Shown: positions 51,086 through 62,560 of the stretch, one piece after another
Layout: every line of letters begins with the position of its first letter
Position numbering within the stretch: the first letter of the stretch is position 1
Origin: Cheiracanthium punctorium
Taxonomy: Eukaryota; Arthropoda; Arachnida; Araneae; Cheiracanthiidae
DNA: 64,000 bases
Direction: 5' to 3'
Assembly (NCBI GenBank): GCA_038373885.1
Contig: JAWZYV010015821.1
Coordinates: 63,446-127,445, forward strand
Program-made: the position numbers and the translations under genes
Notes under the pieces: model-generated
What the model was told of the DNA's origin: nothing
What the model saw: the letters and a program-made list of their open reading frames with translations, nothing else
Databases searched by the model: none

Positions 51086-52414
51086 TTTTAATAACAAGAA
51101 TACGGCGATATACTTCAATATTTCATACAAAAATAATGCAGTTATTAAGCCGATTTTAAACGATCTATCTTCAGAATTTTCACCAAATTAAGTAAACTGA
51201 TTTTAAATTAGAGGAATTCCTTAGTTAGATGTTATTTTTTTTTAAACAAAAAATCATTTAAAACTAATAAACCACCGCCACGTTCCGATCCGATCTAATA
51301 AAAGCAATCTTCTCCATCTTATGAGCCCAACTCGTAAGTAAATGAGAAAGAAAAGAACACAAAAATATGCCTAGTCATGGAGCTGTGCCTGGTAAGATTT
51401 TAGGGAAAACGACACCCTTCGCGCCTTCACGGCAAACGAAGAAAAGGGACAATTTCGCCATGTGGTGACGTCCGAAAAGTGACCTCAATGCCCTCTCATT
51501 GGGGAAAAACCCCATCGTTTAAAACTGTCGTCTTTTTTGCAGTGGTCAATGATGGCGGCACTATCGTACTTGCAAGTTAGGGTACGCAGGAAGTTGGGAG
51601 ACGGCTAGCCCCTCTAATTGCTTTTCACTCCTCCATTTTAGTCGACCAGTTGTATAATGAATCAACGAAAATACAATTTTGTTTTAATCTAACAATGAAC
51701 ATAATTATAAATCTGTTTTTAAGCATATAATGAGCCCCATACGCTAGACGATTCCTCTGACAAGTGTCAGCAGGGTGGGGTATATTTAATCATAAATCTC
51801 TCATTTGTGATTAAAATGAGAGTGTCTTGGGTCAAGGGGCCAGATCGGACGTCGGACGATTTTTTTTTTTTTCGTTCGAAGGATCGAAATCTTCAAAGAA
51901 GCTTTGTTATAAATGTTTCTATTTTAACCAGATTTTACAATGTATCGACTTAGTTTCAACTTTTTTTTCGTGCCATATAGTTTGTCATTAGTACAGTGAT
52001 TGATCAAATTAATTTTAAATCAATGGCAAATCCACCGGAAGGGATACGGCCGCTCTCTTGCTGATTCTTAAGGAAATATATTTAAACTTGATAAAATGGG
52101 CTTTCTGAAATGATCGCATATTTCATGAACTTTTCATTCCCTCTAAAAAAAAACTGGATCGCCCTTGTATTAAATGTATGGTCCCCCCCCCATATCAGTA
52201 CTTTTGGTAAAAAGGGGAGACTTATCTCGTCCTTTCGAACACTTTTGTAATTAATTATATAAAAGAGTTGAGAATGCTGTAAACATATTTATTACACAGA
52301 CGAATAAAAGTGTGCTTTGAGTCACAACCTGACCTTCTGTAGGTATCCATGATTAAAAGCACCCGCACAAACACATGCATAAATTATTATTGAAGCATAT
52401 ATAAATTTAATACA
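51086..52414. other. Gap with one isolated MITE terminus
   Basis: GC-richer at 51400-51640. AGTCGACCAGTTGTATAA at 51640-51657 equals the right end of the MITE at 39551. The matching left end was not found. T run at 51862-51871, C run near 52185. No gene seen. Confidence 0.45.
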
Positions 52415-52577
52415 ATAAATCGAGAGATTTGGGAGGCCCTTATTTTTCAGGGGTCCCGGGCTATTGCACGCGTGATAATCACTCTGAAAATATGTTAAAA
52501 TGCCTGGTATGGTATAGTAAAAGGGACCCCAAAGTAACCGAGTACCCCGGGGGCCCATCTAATTATAATCAGCTCTG
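52415..52577 (-). mobile_element. Remnant of a CAGAGC-ended hAT MITE
   Basis: Ends on the + strand with TAATTATAATCAGCTCTGG, the inverse of the CAGAGCCTGATTATGACC start at 18793. It also shares GGGGTCCC and GGGGGCCCATCT motifs. The other end is worn and no target duplication is visible. Confidence 0.5.
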
Positions 52578-52814
52578 GACCTCTCTTTCTTTGTTCTTTT
52601 TCTGGCAGAGGATTCTACAAATAATACAATACTGATAAAAAAAGGAAAAAAGGATGTACAAGGTCAGGCAAAGCAAACCCCTTCTCTTGTCTTCCCTCAC
52701 ATGTGTGCGTGGTGCCGCCTCGGAGGCGGGGGCGGGGGACTTGGTGAATTCGAGTTCTACGCTTGGAATCAGAAGAAAGAGTAAGTGCACCACGTGATCA
52801 ATCGCCGGAAGCAC

Positions 52815-53608
52815 TGGCGCACCCACGGAGGGCTATGGGGGCTAAAGCCCCCACAAGAGCAAGTAATAAAATGAAAAAAACTCTAAAAATTAGAAAATTG
52901 TTACTACATTTAAGAGCTAAAAGGTTTTATTAATTGTCTGTGAATTATTTTCAGAGAATGTCTTTTTCTATTATCTTTTTACAGTTTCCTTTTTAAGTAA
53001 GCGGATGTGCTCTCAAACAGAGACAAGGAATTGGAGAAAAACATTGACCTTGTCCATTGGAATGAGAAAAAACTTGCAACCCCGGAGCGTTTTGGGGTTA
53101 GCGCAGGGGGCTTCGGGATATTAAATTACCATCTACTCCCACCAGTGTGTCTGTGTGGGGGTATAACAAGGATATTGCGTACAAAGGGTGACCTTCACGT
53201 TTTCACTGGTCAGTTGATAGGATAGTTGTCTTGGAATCAGAGCGACATTCAGTATCTCAGAGAGCACGAGCGAAAATTGCCATTTGTATTCCTTGTTTTT
53301 CATTTCGTTATCGCAGCTATATTAGTTTTTCGTTATTATTATTAGTTAGTTATTGTTGAATCTTATTAGTTATTTAGTTATTATTAGTTAAACTGTTTTA
53401 TTGTTGATTTTTTAAGATATTTTAAATATAAGTTTCTAGGAAAAGCGTAAATTATTAGCTTTTGCACCATGGAAAGCTAATATTTTACGCTTTCCATGGT
53501 GGAAAAGCTAATAATTTACGCTTTCCGTAGAAAAGCGGGAACGTAAATTAAACACATTAAATTTTATTTGTGGGTGCCTGAGCCCCGGAGTACCCATATA
53601 GTCGGCGC
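52815..53608. mobile_element. Probable hAT element with internal hairpin
   Basis: The left end CACTGGCGCACCCACGG and right end (reverse complement CAGTGGCGCCGAC) resemble hAT termini. GGGGGCTAAAGCCCCC lies just inside the left end. No matching flanks were found. At 53439-53476 and 53490-53526 a nearly perfect 37-bp inverted pair (GGAAAAGCGTAAATTATTAG inward) encloses a 13-bp loop. No coding gene is seen in the interior. Confidence 0.5.
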
Positions 53609-54365
53609 CACTGCCTTCATTCTCATACGAGACTCTTAGGACTTCACTGAATGTACCCTAAAAGTACTAGTTATAGTATTTTTAAATGCATTCGCCTGTT
53701 GTTTTTTTAGAAATGCATTTGATTTATTAAAAATGATTATTTACTACTTTGATGTTACTCTTCATTAGCACTATTGAATGTTTATTTAATTTCTAATTAT
53801 ATATTTTTTATTGATTTAAATTTGTTTAAGTAATCATAACTGTGATTCCAGCTCTTGGGCAGTTTTGAAAACTAAGAAATTATATCTCTATGCAAGATAT
53901 TCAGACTGTTTCCTTGTATTCAATCACAAACAGATCTATGCAATTTTTTTAGAAAAAGTACAGATGTCACACACACATTTATTTATTCCATTTCTCCCCG
54001 GGATAAAAACTCAAGACCCCCCCCCAAAAAAAAAAAATTCTATGTCTATTTACACTATTAATTGCTAAGTAAAGATTGTCCCCCCCTCCAATTTGCAGCT
54101 ATTGCAAAAATTTGCCGTATTACTTACATTGTGAAAGATAACCAACAATACAAACATTTCAAGTGAGTCTATGTATTTTGTACTTCAGTGTGACATACGA
54201 TACGTACATATAAACAAATAGTGAAGGTAGCCCCCTCAAAACTTTTTCGGGGAGGCGGGTTTTTGTGGTGCGCCATGGAGTTTGCGATATTAAATTTATT
54301 CAGGAAACACTAAACCATTAAAAATATTATATTATAAATAATGATTCTATATTTCGCAACCATCC
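53609..54365. other. AT-rich gap
   Basis: No gene recognised. C and A runs near 54015-54040 and 54080. Confidence 0.6.
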
Positions 54366-54373
54366 CTCCTAGT

Positions 54374-54504
54374 AGGCATGTAGCCAGAAAACAATATGGA
54401 GGGGTGGAATGCTGCAAAAGGCAGAATTTCCCACAAAAAAGCCTGATATTCAGCATCAGTTAACAAAAATCCAAATTCTCCCCCCTCCTTGGCTACGTCC
54501 CTGA
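54374..54504. mobile_element. Worn hAT MITE, 131 bp, CGTAGCC family copy 3
   Basis: The left end AGGCATGTAGCCAG and right end (reverse complement TCAGGGACGTAGCCAAGG) are flanked by CTCCTAGT on both sides (54366-54373, 54505-54512). The interior differs from copies 1 and 2, so it is a separate subfamily or heavily diverged. Confidence 0.7.
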
Positions 54505-54512
54505 CTCCTAGT

Positions 54513-55106
54513 CTGTGTTAAGGGTGTTTCTTTCGAAGAAATAAGTCGTAAAACTTTTTTGAATAGCTTTAAAAACAAACCAATTATGTTAGATACTTGA
54601 AAAATACAATATGATTTCTTCATAAACTGTAGTATGAATTCATATTAGCAGTAAACTTATATATGTCTTAATGTAATCAGAAAAATATCTTTAGCAGACA
54701 AATCGCCTCCCAAAATGAGCCGATTCGCTCCTGTTTAGAGAAATATTGCAAAATATCTTATGTTTAAGATTTTTTTTTTGAGAATGTTTCAAAACTTTTA
54801 TTGGGTGGACGTTTATATGAATTCAATACCGCTTGTGAAGAGTCTTTCTCAAAATTTTCTGAGTCTCTAGCATGAGCAATTCTTTAAAAAGCTGGTCAAA
54901 AGTTATGTGATTTCTTAAAAGAATCACCTTAAAGTAATTTGCTAGGAGATTCTATCGCATGCAATTACTTTATCATGCTTCATACCCGGAAGTAAATAGG
55001 AAGATATTAGTATGCGACTATGCCAGACCCCGATAAATGTGAAACAACTGTACATTTTTTACTTTGAACAAAGAAGTAAAAAGACATTTTGGCTGAGATA
55101 ATATGA
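54513..55106. other. AT-rich gap, nothing recognised
   Basis: No gene or repeat structure seen before the GAGACGAGAC block. Confidence 0.6.
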
Positions 55107-55278
55107 GAGACCGGTCTCGTGGTCTCGCACGAGACGAGACCTCCGTGTGTGAGACAAGACCACGAGACGAGACAACGGGGTGCGAGACGAGACCACAAGA
55201 CGAGACTTCGATATGAAAGGACTAGACGAGGCGAGACTTGAGCCATTTCTCGTCTCGAGTGGTCTCGCTTCCATCCCT
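55107..55278 (-). repeat. GAGACGAGAC-rich repeat ending CCATCCCT, copy 2
   Basis: Repeated ACGAGACGAGACC words end with GTGGTCTCGCTTCCATCCCT, the inverse of the AGGGATGGACGCGAGACC start at 38331. It lies only 190 bp upstream of the receptor exon, within its upstream intron. Confidence 0.6.
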
Positions 55279-55467
55279 TGTACAGAGATAACTGCAGTTA
55301 AACTTTTCTTCTGAATTTAATAACAAGTGTATTCAGTGGCGCTTTATAACTAATAGGAAGTTATGTTCATTCTACTACAGCATTTTCTATAGTATATCAT
55401 AAAACGTATAACAGCTATTTATCTGCTTGACTTTTCTTATAAAAGTGTTTCTTTCTTATTTTTCTAG

Positions 55468-55550
55468 ATTTACAACAACTTTAGCTTGCATGATGGATCT
55501 TCATTATTATCCACTTGACACGCAAAACTGCACCGTTGAAATAGAAAGCT
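55468..55550 (+). CDS. 83-bp exon of a cys-loop GABA-gated chloride channel (beta/LCCH3-like)
   Basis: The exon encodes [20 protein letters not shown], then CTVEIES, in phase 2-in/1-out. It contains the complete cys-loop: Cys, 13 residues ([13 protein letters not shown]), Cys, with the YPLD core. This lies in the extracellular ligand-binding domain and couples agonist binding to the membrane gate of pentameric ligand-gated channels. The acceptor is CTTATTTTTCTAG and the donor GTGAGT. The length of exactly 83 bp equals the homologous exon of GABA-A receptor genes as I recall it. Reading on past the donor would put a Cys where the family has Tyr, so splicing there fits. The residues fit GABA receptor beta-type (LCCH3) best; GRD or a related subunit is possible. 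The flanking exons were not found, so the introns are long. Confidence 0.9.
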
Positions 55551-56074
55551 GTGAGTAAAAATAAAGTAATTTTTTCAATATGTATATGTAAAAGATTTCA
55601 CCCGAAAATAAGGCAGTGGACTCTGAAACGATGATGTAGAATCTCAATAAAAACAAAACTTGTTCACAAACTTTGTATAATAAAAGCTTTTCGCTAAGAA
55701 CACGCAGTTGAACTAAAACACACATGAATTCGGTTAAATTAACTAGTATGAATAAAACTCAATAAACACATGTTAAAAACTGAAGAATCACAAAATGCGT
55801 GCTTCAATGGCAAGAATGAAAACGCCCACTGATTTCACTGCGTACTTTCGTACAAACTTTACTGAATTTTCTGGTCGTTGACCAAGTTGTGGCATCTGTT
55901 AACAGTACAGTTCACTAAATGAACTGAACATACCGCCAGCCTTGAAACCCTGAAGGTTTCAAAAGTATTAAAATACATAAACTTTTCAATAACAGCTCTA
56001 GACTGATATGGGTATTAAAGTGCTACAAAAATGCACATGAACAAAATACATCATAAAGTATCTAAATCAATGTC
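55551..56074. other. Intron start and possible BEL/Pao LTR on the minus strand
   Basis: Begins with the donor GTGAGT. At about 55935-55975, read on the minus strand, GAAACCTTCAGGGTTTCAAGGCTGGCGG is followed by TATGTTCAGTTC, which could be the end of a BEL/Pao element and the start of its LTR. No LTR limits could be set. Confidence 0.35.
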
Positions 56075-56400
56075 GCAACCTAAACATCCAGTTCAGAACC
56101 ATTAGTGTCAATTTCATAATATGTCTCTTGACTATTCCACTGGAAGTCAGAGCCAGGACAAATCATTTCAATTCTGCTCAGTGTACATTGAAGAGGCGGC
56201 AAGTTGTCATTCTTGATGATCACTAAGTCACTGACCCTTAAGTCAGACAGACACTTTGCCAGTTTGGACCTCTGCTGAATCTGTTTCAGATGCTCCCTTC
56301 TACAGCTATTCCAAAATCTCTAGACTATAAGCTGCGTCACTTGCCATCGGTCAAGATGAGTGATCATCCACATAAAGCAGCAGAATCAAAAAATGTCAAT
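56075..56400 (-). pseudogene. BEL/Pao integrase C-terminal fragment
   Basis: On the minus strand: WQVTQLIV, RFWNSCRREHLKQIQQRSKL, DLRVSDLVIIKNDNLPPLQ and TLSRIEMICPGSD, the usual tail of BEL/Pao pol (DUF5641-type domain). A stop interrupts it. It sits head-to-head with a plus-strand BEL gag fragment at 56403, so the two are not colinear. Confidence 0.75.
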
Positions 56401-56402
56401 TT

Positions 56403-57600
56403 GTGAGGAGGAAAAAATTTCAATATTTGAAGTGTTCTTTAAAGAGTGAAGCTTTAAAGGTTGCGCAATCTTTGTCAATATGCAGTGCAAAGTTTTACAA
56501 TGCATGGGATTTGCTCACTCAGAGGTTTTCCCACAAAAGAGAACTTGTAGGCGAATTCTTAAAGAAAATTTTGCACTTGCCTAATTTAACGACTGAGAGT
56601 CCTGTTCGGTTGCTGACCATTAGACATTTTTCGAAAATATGCGAGGTCATTTGAGACTTTAGAGTTCAAATTGGATAAATTTGAAGATGCTATATTAGTA
56701 TTTCTCGTTCAATTTAAATTAAATCTGTCTGCTAAAGGATAGTGGGAACGTTCTTTAAGCTTCTTCTTCGGGAGGTGATTCTTGAGAAGTTATTGGAGTT
56801 TTTGAGGACTCATGCTAGAACCCTTCAGATTGCAAAGTTCCACCAGGGTGAAACATATAGTACTTCACTGGTTTGAGAAATTTATAATCATTGTATAGTG
56901 TGCAACAGTCACCACTCTTTATTCACGTACTCTGTAATTTTTATTTCTAGTGCTGAGCAGCGTGTCAATATTGTTAAGACTATAAATTTGTGCTTCAACT
57001 GCCCCATGGATAGCCATAAATCTCACAACTGTGGAAATTCTAATAATTGTAAGCATTGTAATAAGCTGCATATTACTTTGATAATTGAGATTTTTGAGAA
57101 TTATATCAATTCTGACAATTGTGAGTTTCAGCAGAAAAAAAGGTTCTATGGCAAGTTGTACAAGATCCTAGTCATAAATATTTAAATTGTAGTTAGTTCA
57201 CTTGCTACTTTTCTTTCAAATCTTGCTTCATCTGTCGGTAATTTTTCTTTTCATCTCAATTTGCTGAGTGCAATTCCAATTCGAGTCAAAGATTTGCTAG
57301 AAAAATATCTAAAGATGTAGGGCTCATCTGAATACTCTGAGCAAAGGAAACAGTATTAGCTTTATTACGAATGACTGTTTAGTGAGAATGGATCTGCAGA
57401 AACATAAAGCTAGGAAACCTATTTGTGCCTTGGTTAAAGTGATGCTTACACGAAAGGAATTTTGGATAGAAGTTACTCCCCATTTTGATTCTGGCCCTAC
57501 TTTGCCTATTTCTGTCTATGTAATTCAAATTATTGGATTCATTCGAAGATTTTTCTTCAGCTCTGCCACTGCCGACACTTAACAGTATTTAATAGTTGCA
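56403..57600 (+). pseudogene. BEL/Pao gag and protease relic
   Basis: 56403-56654 reads KKFQYLKCSLKSEALKVAQ, FYNAWDLLTQRFSHKRELV and ILHLPNLTTESPVRLL, the DUF1759-type BEL gag region. 56898-57185 reads INLCFNCPMDSHKSHNC and CKHCNKLHITLI, the Cys/His zinc-knuckle region. 57382-57582 includes KPICALVKVMLT and HFDSGPTLPI, at the position of the aspartic protease, which usually reads LDSGS. Stops and frameshifts lie between all three. Not functional. Confidence 0.75.
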
Positions 57601-57950
57601 GATCCTACTTCAATTGAACAGACTCTTAAATATTTTACTCGGTTTGAGTATTCCATTGTAAATGTCACAAGAAGATATAATGAAGCATGGCGAAAATGAA
57701 AATTTCCTGACAGTTCTGATTTATGCTGGATAATCGCAGTGTTAAAGTAAAAAAGAAAGGTATTATGAAAGTTTTGGATTGAAGAAAAGGAAATTCACCT
57801 AAAATTAAATTGCGTTTTGGTCAACATCCACATCTCCAGCTAAAAGAGAATTCTCATGAATGGAGACAATTATTTGAGTCCAGATTAATGTTAATTTACT
57901 TTCTTCAAAATTAATTTTGCCTCTTCAGATTATTCTGGATATTATACGTA
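57601..57950. other. Gap, probably decayed BEL/Pao sequence
   Basis: Short open pieces without clear motifs, lying between the BEL gag/protease relic and the TACAGCTGCGG element. Confidence 0.4.
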
Positions 57951-58852
57951 CAGCTGCGGAAAAAAAGTCCCACCTGTACTTTTTTCCGCCGTCAATCGTC
58001 GTACAGCAAAGTTACAGATACTAATCGTTTTCGATTGAAGTACACTTTAATTTGCTATGCATAAAAAATACATAAGGGGCCATCTACATATTAAAATTCG
58101 CACCAATTTTTTTTCCCAATGGCATCTAGAGATGAGTTCGGGCTCATTTTTTGAAGCCCGAGCCCACCCGAGCCCGCCAACAGCAACCACTAGCAACCCC
58201 TTGATTTCACTTCATATTTCAAAAATTTAGCTCATTTTAACTCCGGATACCCATTTTCAATAAATTTGAACCGAAAATGGCTGAGTTATGAGCACCCCAA
58301 ATCCCCCTCCCCTTATGTTAAAATATTTTTTCATACTTTAAATCATATCGCATATAATATTGATAATAAGAAGCTGATTTTTATTCGTACTATTAGAACT
58401 AAACGACCCAAACATGATTCACTTTTATTATGATTTTTTAATAAAATATTAATATGAGTTATGAATTATTAAATTAATATTCAAAAAAATTATGAATAGC
58501 GACCTAGCCAAATTTCGATGGAAATAGATGCAGAAAGTAATATTACATGGCTGTGCAAAATTTCAAATTTTTACGTTCAGTTGTTTAATTTACATTAAAT
58601 AAAATGTGTTATTTTCATGAGTTAAAGGACCATACATAAATTTATTAAGTGACAATTTTTTGAAAACTGCTTAAAGTAAGCGTAGATTAGATTTCTTTTG
58701 CGCAAAAACACAGTAAAAGATAGCGGTATTAAAAAATATCAAATTTTAAAGCAAATAAATTAGAGGTTTTTAGAGTTTGATGGTGATTCCATAAAGCTTC
58801 TATTGTTGCGTCCGCTATCATATCCCCCCAAATAAAATATTTTCCAGGTATA
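57951..58852 (+). mobile_element. TACAGCTGCGG element, third copy
   Basis: Starts CAGCTGCGGAAAAAAAGTCCC next to TA (57949-57950), then GCCGTCAATCGTCGTACAGC. The body matches 24177-25644 inverted, to GGGGGG...AAATAAAATATTTTCC near 58850. It includes a short GCCCGAGCCC-rich insert at 58130-58185. No inverted CAGCTG terminus at the right side and no coding. Confidence 0.65.
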
Positions 58853-60650
58853 GAATTAGATGCAGTAGACGTATATGTCTTCTAATACAACATCCTATTT
58901 CTGAAAGACTAACATCCTCAACATTCCAGGCATGAATTTGACCTTTTTTAATATTGAAAACATTAGGTCTTTGGACATCTCCATATTTTCTCAAACATTC
59001 AAAAAACATTCAAAATCACGTTTTTCTGTCTAAATTTTCTTTCTGACAATAAATTAAAGTACCACCAAAAGTCTTATAAGAATATTGCTCATTCTAGACA
59101 ATAATATTAAATGAAGAAAGTGAAATAACAAACACAGTGATAATATTGGCTCAGCAAAAAAATAACTTTTTACATGAAATTCCATCAATTGAATATATGT
59201 TTGCCTTAATTGCTCATTTGATTGTAATTTCCTTTTAAGCGAAAAAAAATCTCATTAAAGCTCCTTCTTTACTCTCCCCAAGGTTTGAATCTTCTTTAAA
59301 AGGTCACTTTACGGTATACCTACCCTCGGAGTTTCGAGTATGAAATTTGTCAAAAATGGTGTTAGCCAGTTCGTCTTCACCATTAGGTTTAACAGGTTTA
59401 TAAATTGTTTCGAGTTCCCAAAATTCCCTTAGATTATTTTCCATGTTTGCGAGAGTGTGACATACCACAGATTAATTTTGAGTGGCTGGTGTATTTACAC
59501 TACCAGACAACAAATGTCCTAACTTGGTAGGTAATGCGTAGGGTGTACCTTTGGGTCCCAATATGGGAGAACCAGTTACTAACGATAAGAAAATGTCAGC
59601 CCCTAAAAGAATATCAATCTCACATTCCAGCAAATATGATGGATCAAGCAAGACATAAATTACTTAGATGAGGCCAATCCTGTTTTGTTTGTTTTTGTGA
59701 AATTTGGAAGAGATGTTGTGACTTTGTTTACCATTATTTACTTTAAAGGTATCTCCTGAGAAAATTCGAAATGGAGAAAATTCGAAAATATGGAGAAAAT
59801 TCGAAATTGGTAGAATATAGACATGTTTCAGCATAGATTACATTTATTCCCACCAAACGGTGCGTAGTTTGTTGCATCGACAACTGTAGTCGTTCTGCGC
59901 AGTGTTTTGAAATTAGCGTGTTTTGTAAGCCGTTGTTGATTAATGCCCGGCAAGTTATTGTTTTACCAGTCTGAACTTAACTTTAATTATTTTTTTTCAT
60001 AGCAAAACATGATTCTGTTCTTGCGATTTTGTGCAGCTATTTGCTAAGGTGCTTACTGACTGAGATTGAGGCACTTGATCATTATTTACATAACTGTGCA
60101 GTAATATATGGTGCCTAGCTGCACAATTTTTGCAACTGAATCCTATTCTATAATTTTCCATTGTATAATTGCTTCCTAAACAGTTTGTACACAAATGATT
60201 AACATTAAGACACTTGCATTTATCATTCATATTCCTCGCATGGAATGTGGGACACTTAAATAACTCGTGATTTTGTTTACATAGAATACAATTATTAATT
60301 TTTACTTCATTATTTACATTTTCTCTTTTCACTACAGCATTGTGTACATTAGATATTTTTCCTGCGCTATTTACAACTGCTTTCGCTTGAACCTTTTTGA
60401 ATTCCGGTTTAGAAAATTTATTTTCTTGTAGACTTCTCGCCTCTTTCTCAATAAATGATTTAAACGTATCGAGAGAGGGACAGCTCTCATTATCCAAAGC
60501 CAATTCCCATCGTTGAATTACTGTATTATCCATTTTTGATGTAAGGAAATTTATTATGATTAAATCCGTAAGAGAGTTAGTTTCCAAACCCCAATGTTTT
60601 CAGATTTCTAATGTCTTCTTTAAAATGTCAATGACCACTAAGAGTAACTT
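58853..60650 (-). pseudogene. Second BEL/Pao relic (gag, protease, start of RT)
   Basis: Minus strand. 60587-59997 (196 codons open) reads WELALDNESCPSLDTFKSFI, NCILCKQNHELFKCPTFH, CLNVNHLCTNCLGSNYTMEN and FSCKNCAARHHILLH, the BEL gag C-terminus with Cys/His knuckles. The protease region (about 59500-59990) is broken by stops and contains a triple tandem of GGAGAAAATTCGAAA near 59762-59805. FKEDSNLGESKEGALMRFFSLKRKL-type sequence at 59150-59310 is the start of the reverse transcriptase. The element is interrupted at 60651 by a Gypsy LTR and at the other end by the TACAGCTGCGG element. In the field above the longest open part is 59997-60587. Confidence 0.8.
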
Positions 60651-61005
60651 TGTGAGGCGTCCGCCTCAGTTTAAGAATCCTGAAGAGGCCGATCACGGTT
60701 ATTCAGTTTACGAACGCTAAGCAGACTTGCGGTTATTCGGTTTATCAACACTCAGGAAGCCAACCCAGCCTGTATCCGAAACTCAATGGTTTCTGCCGTT
60801 TTCGGTTACCTGACACTATGTAAATGCACTTCAACGACGAACTGCAGTATATAAGGTGAAACACCAGCATGGCAGCTGCTGCTCTTTCTTACTTTGTTAT
60901 GTAACCCTTTTGTTTTGTTATAGTCATGGTTTTACGTTTTAGTTAATAAAATTGTTTTTGTTCGAACAAGTGTGATGTTAATCAAAAGATTATAGCTGGT
61001 CTAAC
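60651..61005 (+). repeat. 5' LTR of the decayed Gypsy element
   Basis: Starts TGTGAGGCGTCCGCCTCAG. Contains TATATAAGG at 60848 and AATAAA near 60945, in promoter-then-poly(A) order. It probably ends at CTGGTCTAACA near 61005. No partner LTR is in the window, so the end is uncertain. Confidence 0.6.
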
Positions 61006-61474
61006 AACAAGCAGCCAGACCAAGACTAAAGTGGGGACCCGGTTCTTCCTTCGAAAGGATCTATGGCCTGTCGTCGAATGTTTGCACAAGTTTTGAAGTG
61101 GCCGATGTCAAGTCTTCTAGTTTAAGCAAGCCACATCTCTGAAGATCCCCGTCAAGATGTGCTGAAGTGATTATTAAAAAACCAAGGTCTTGTGCTAACC
61201 TTTAAAGTTGAAATCCGGCGACTGCAGTTTAAACGACCGAGTTGAATCTTCATCGTAACCGAAATCCGTTTTTGATAACTTTGGGTATGTCTCTCAGTTT
61301 CATCTTTCTGTGCTGTGCCACTAATTGGGTTTAAACATGGTAGTTTTTCGATGTTGATATACTAAATTTTAAATCATCTTAAAAAAAAAAATTCTGCAAA
61401 TAGTGTTTATACACAATTTTAGACTTTTATACAATTTTAAGCTGCATCCACCGCACCAGTTAAAATTTTGGAGT

Positions 61475-61838
61475 ATGAGTACAGGTAATGATACTAAACA
61501 TTCTGAAGTATAAAGTCTTTCGGAACTTGCAAAGATAGCAGAGAGAATCTTTGATATCTCTGGTTCGTCAAATATTTTGGCAGTGTCAAATGACGACCAG
61601 ATTAAGTCTCTGCAGTCTCAGATTTCTGAATTGTCGTCAAAAAATAGAAACGAAATTTAACGCAATAGAAACGCAAAATTAACACGCCAAACGCGACAGA
61701 ATAAATTTGGATCTAGAAGTCGTTCGATATCTGGCAGTAAATCGAAAGAAACTAACAAACAGTTTTGTTGGTACCATTTCAAATTTGCGGAAAAGGCAAA
61801 AAAATGTGTGAAACCTTGCTCGTTTAATTTAAACTAAT
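61475..61838 (+). pseudogene. Gag relic of the decayed Gypsy element
   Basis: Begins MSTGNDTKHSEV then stop; continues with LSELAKIAERIFDIS, SLQSQISELSSKNR and, near the end, FCWYHFKFAEKAKKCVKPCS, the typical end of a Gypsy gag family that lacks a standard zinc knuckle. At least two internal stops. Shorter than normal gag, so partly deleted. Confidence 0.7.
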
Positions 61839-62560
61839 AGGCCCCCTCCGTTTCGGCGACGATGGGGAATAGCGAGCGCGCTAGTCGCCTTATAGTATTT
61901 GACAGACGATCCGGTTTGAGTTTCCTCACAGATACTGGCGCTGCGGTTTCTGTTTTGCCAAGAAATAGCAGGGTGCAGAAAACACCTAAAGAGTGCATGT
62001 TATATGCTGCTAACGGCACTAAAATACACACCTATGGTTTTAAAAATCTAGTTTTGGATTTGGGGTTACGCCGAGAGTTTCCTTGGACCTTTTTGATCGC
62101 TGAGGTTACTCGGCCGATCTTGGGAGCCGATTTTCTTGGAAACAACGGAATTTTAGTCGATATAAAAATTGCACCTTACGAGACCCCCTCAAGACCCCCC
62201 ACGGAATTTACATTAAAGCACCCGCTAGTAATGCAAATTCCGTGAGTTTGCAAATGGTACCAAACAGTACTAAGTATCATGAACTTTTGTCTACTTTCCC
62301 TAGCATCACAAACCCTGCATCCTTAAATCATTGTGCTTTTTCTTTACATTTTTTACATTATTTTACAACAAAAGTTCAACCAGTGTTTTCGAAGCCTCGT
62401 AGGTTATCGCCTGAAAAGCTTAAAATTGCTAAGCGCGAAATTTCTAAACTTATGGACGAGGGAATATTAAGGCCGTCAACTAGTCCTTGGCAAGTCCTAT
62501 TCACCTAGTACCAAAAAAGAATGGTGAATGGCGAGTTTGCGGAGATTTCCGCAGGCTTAA

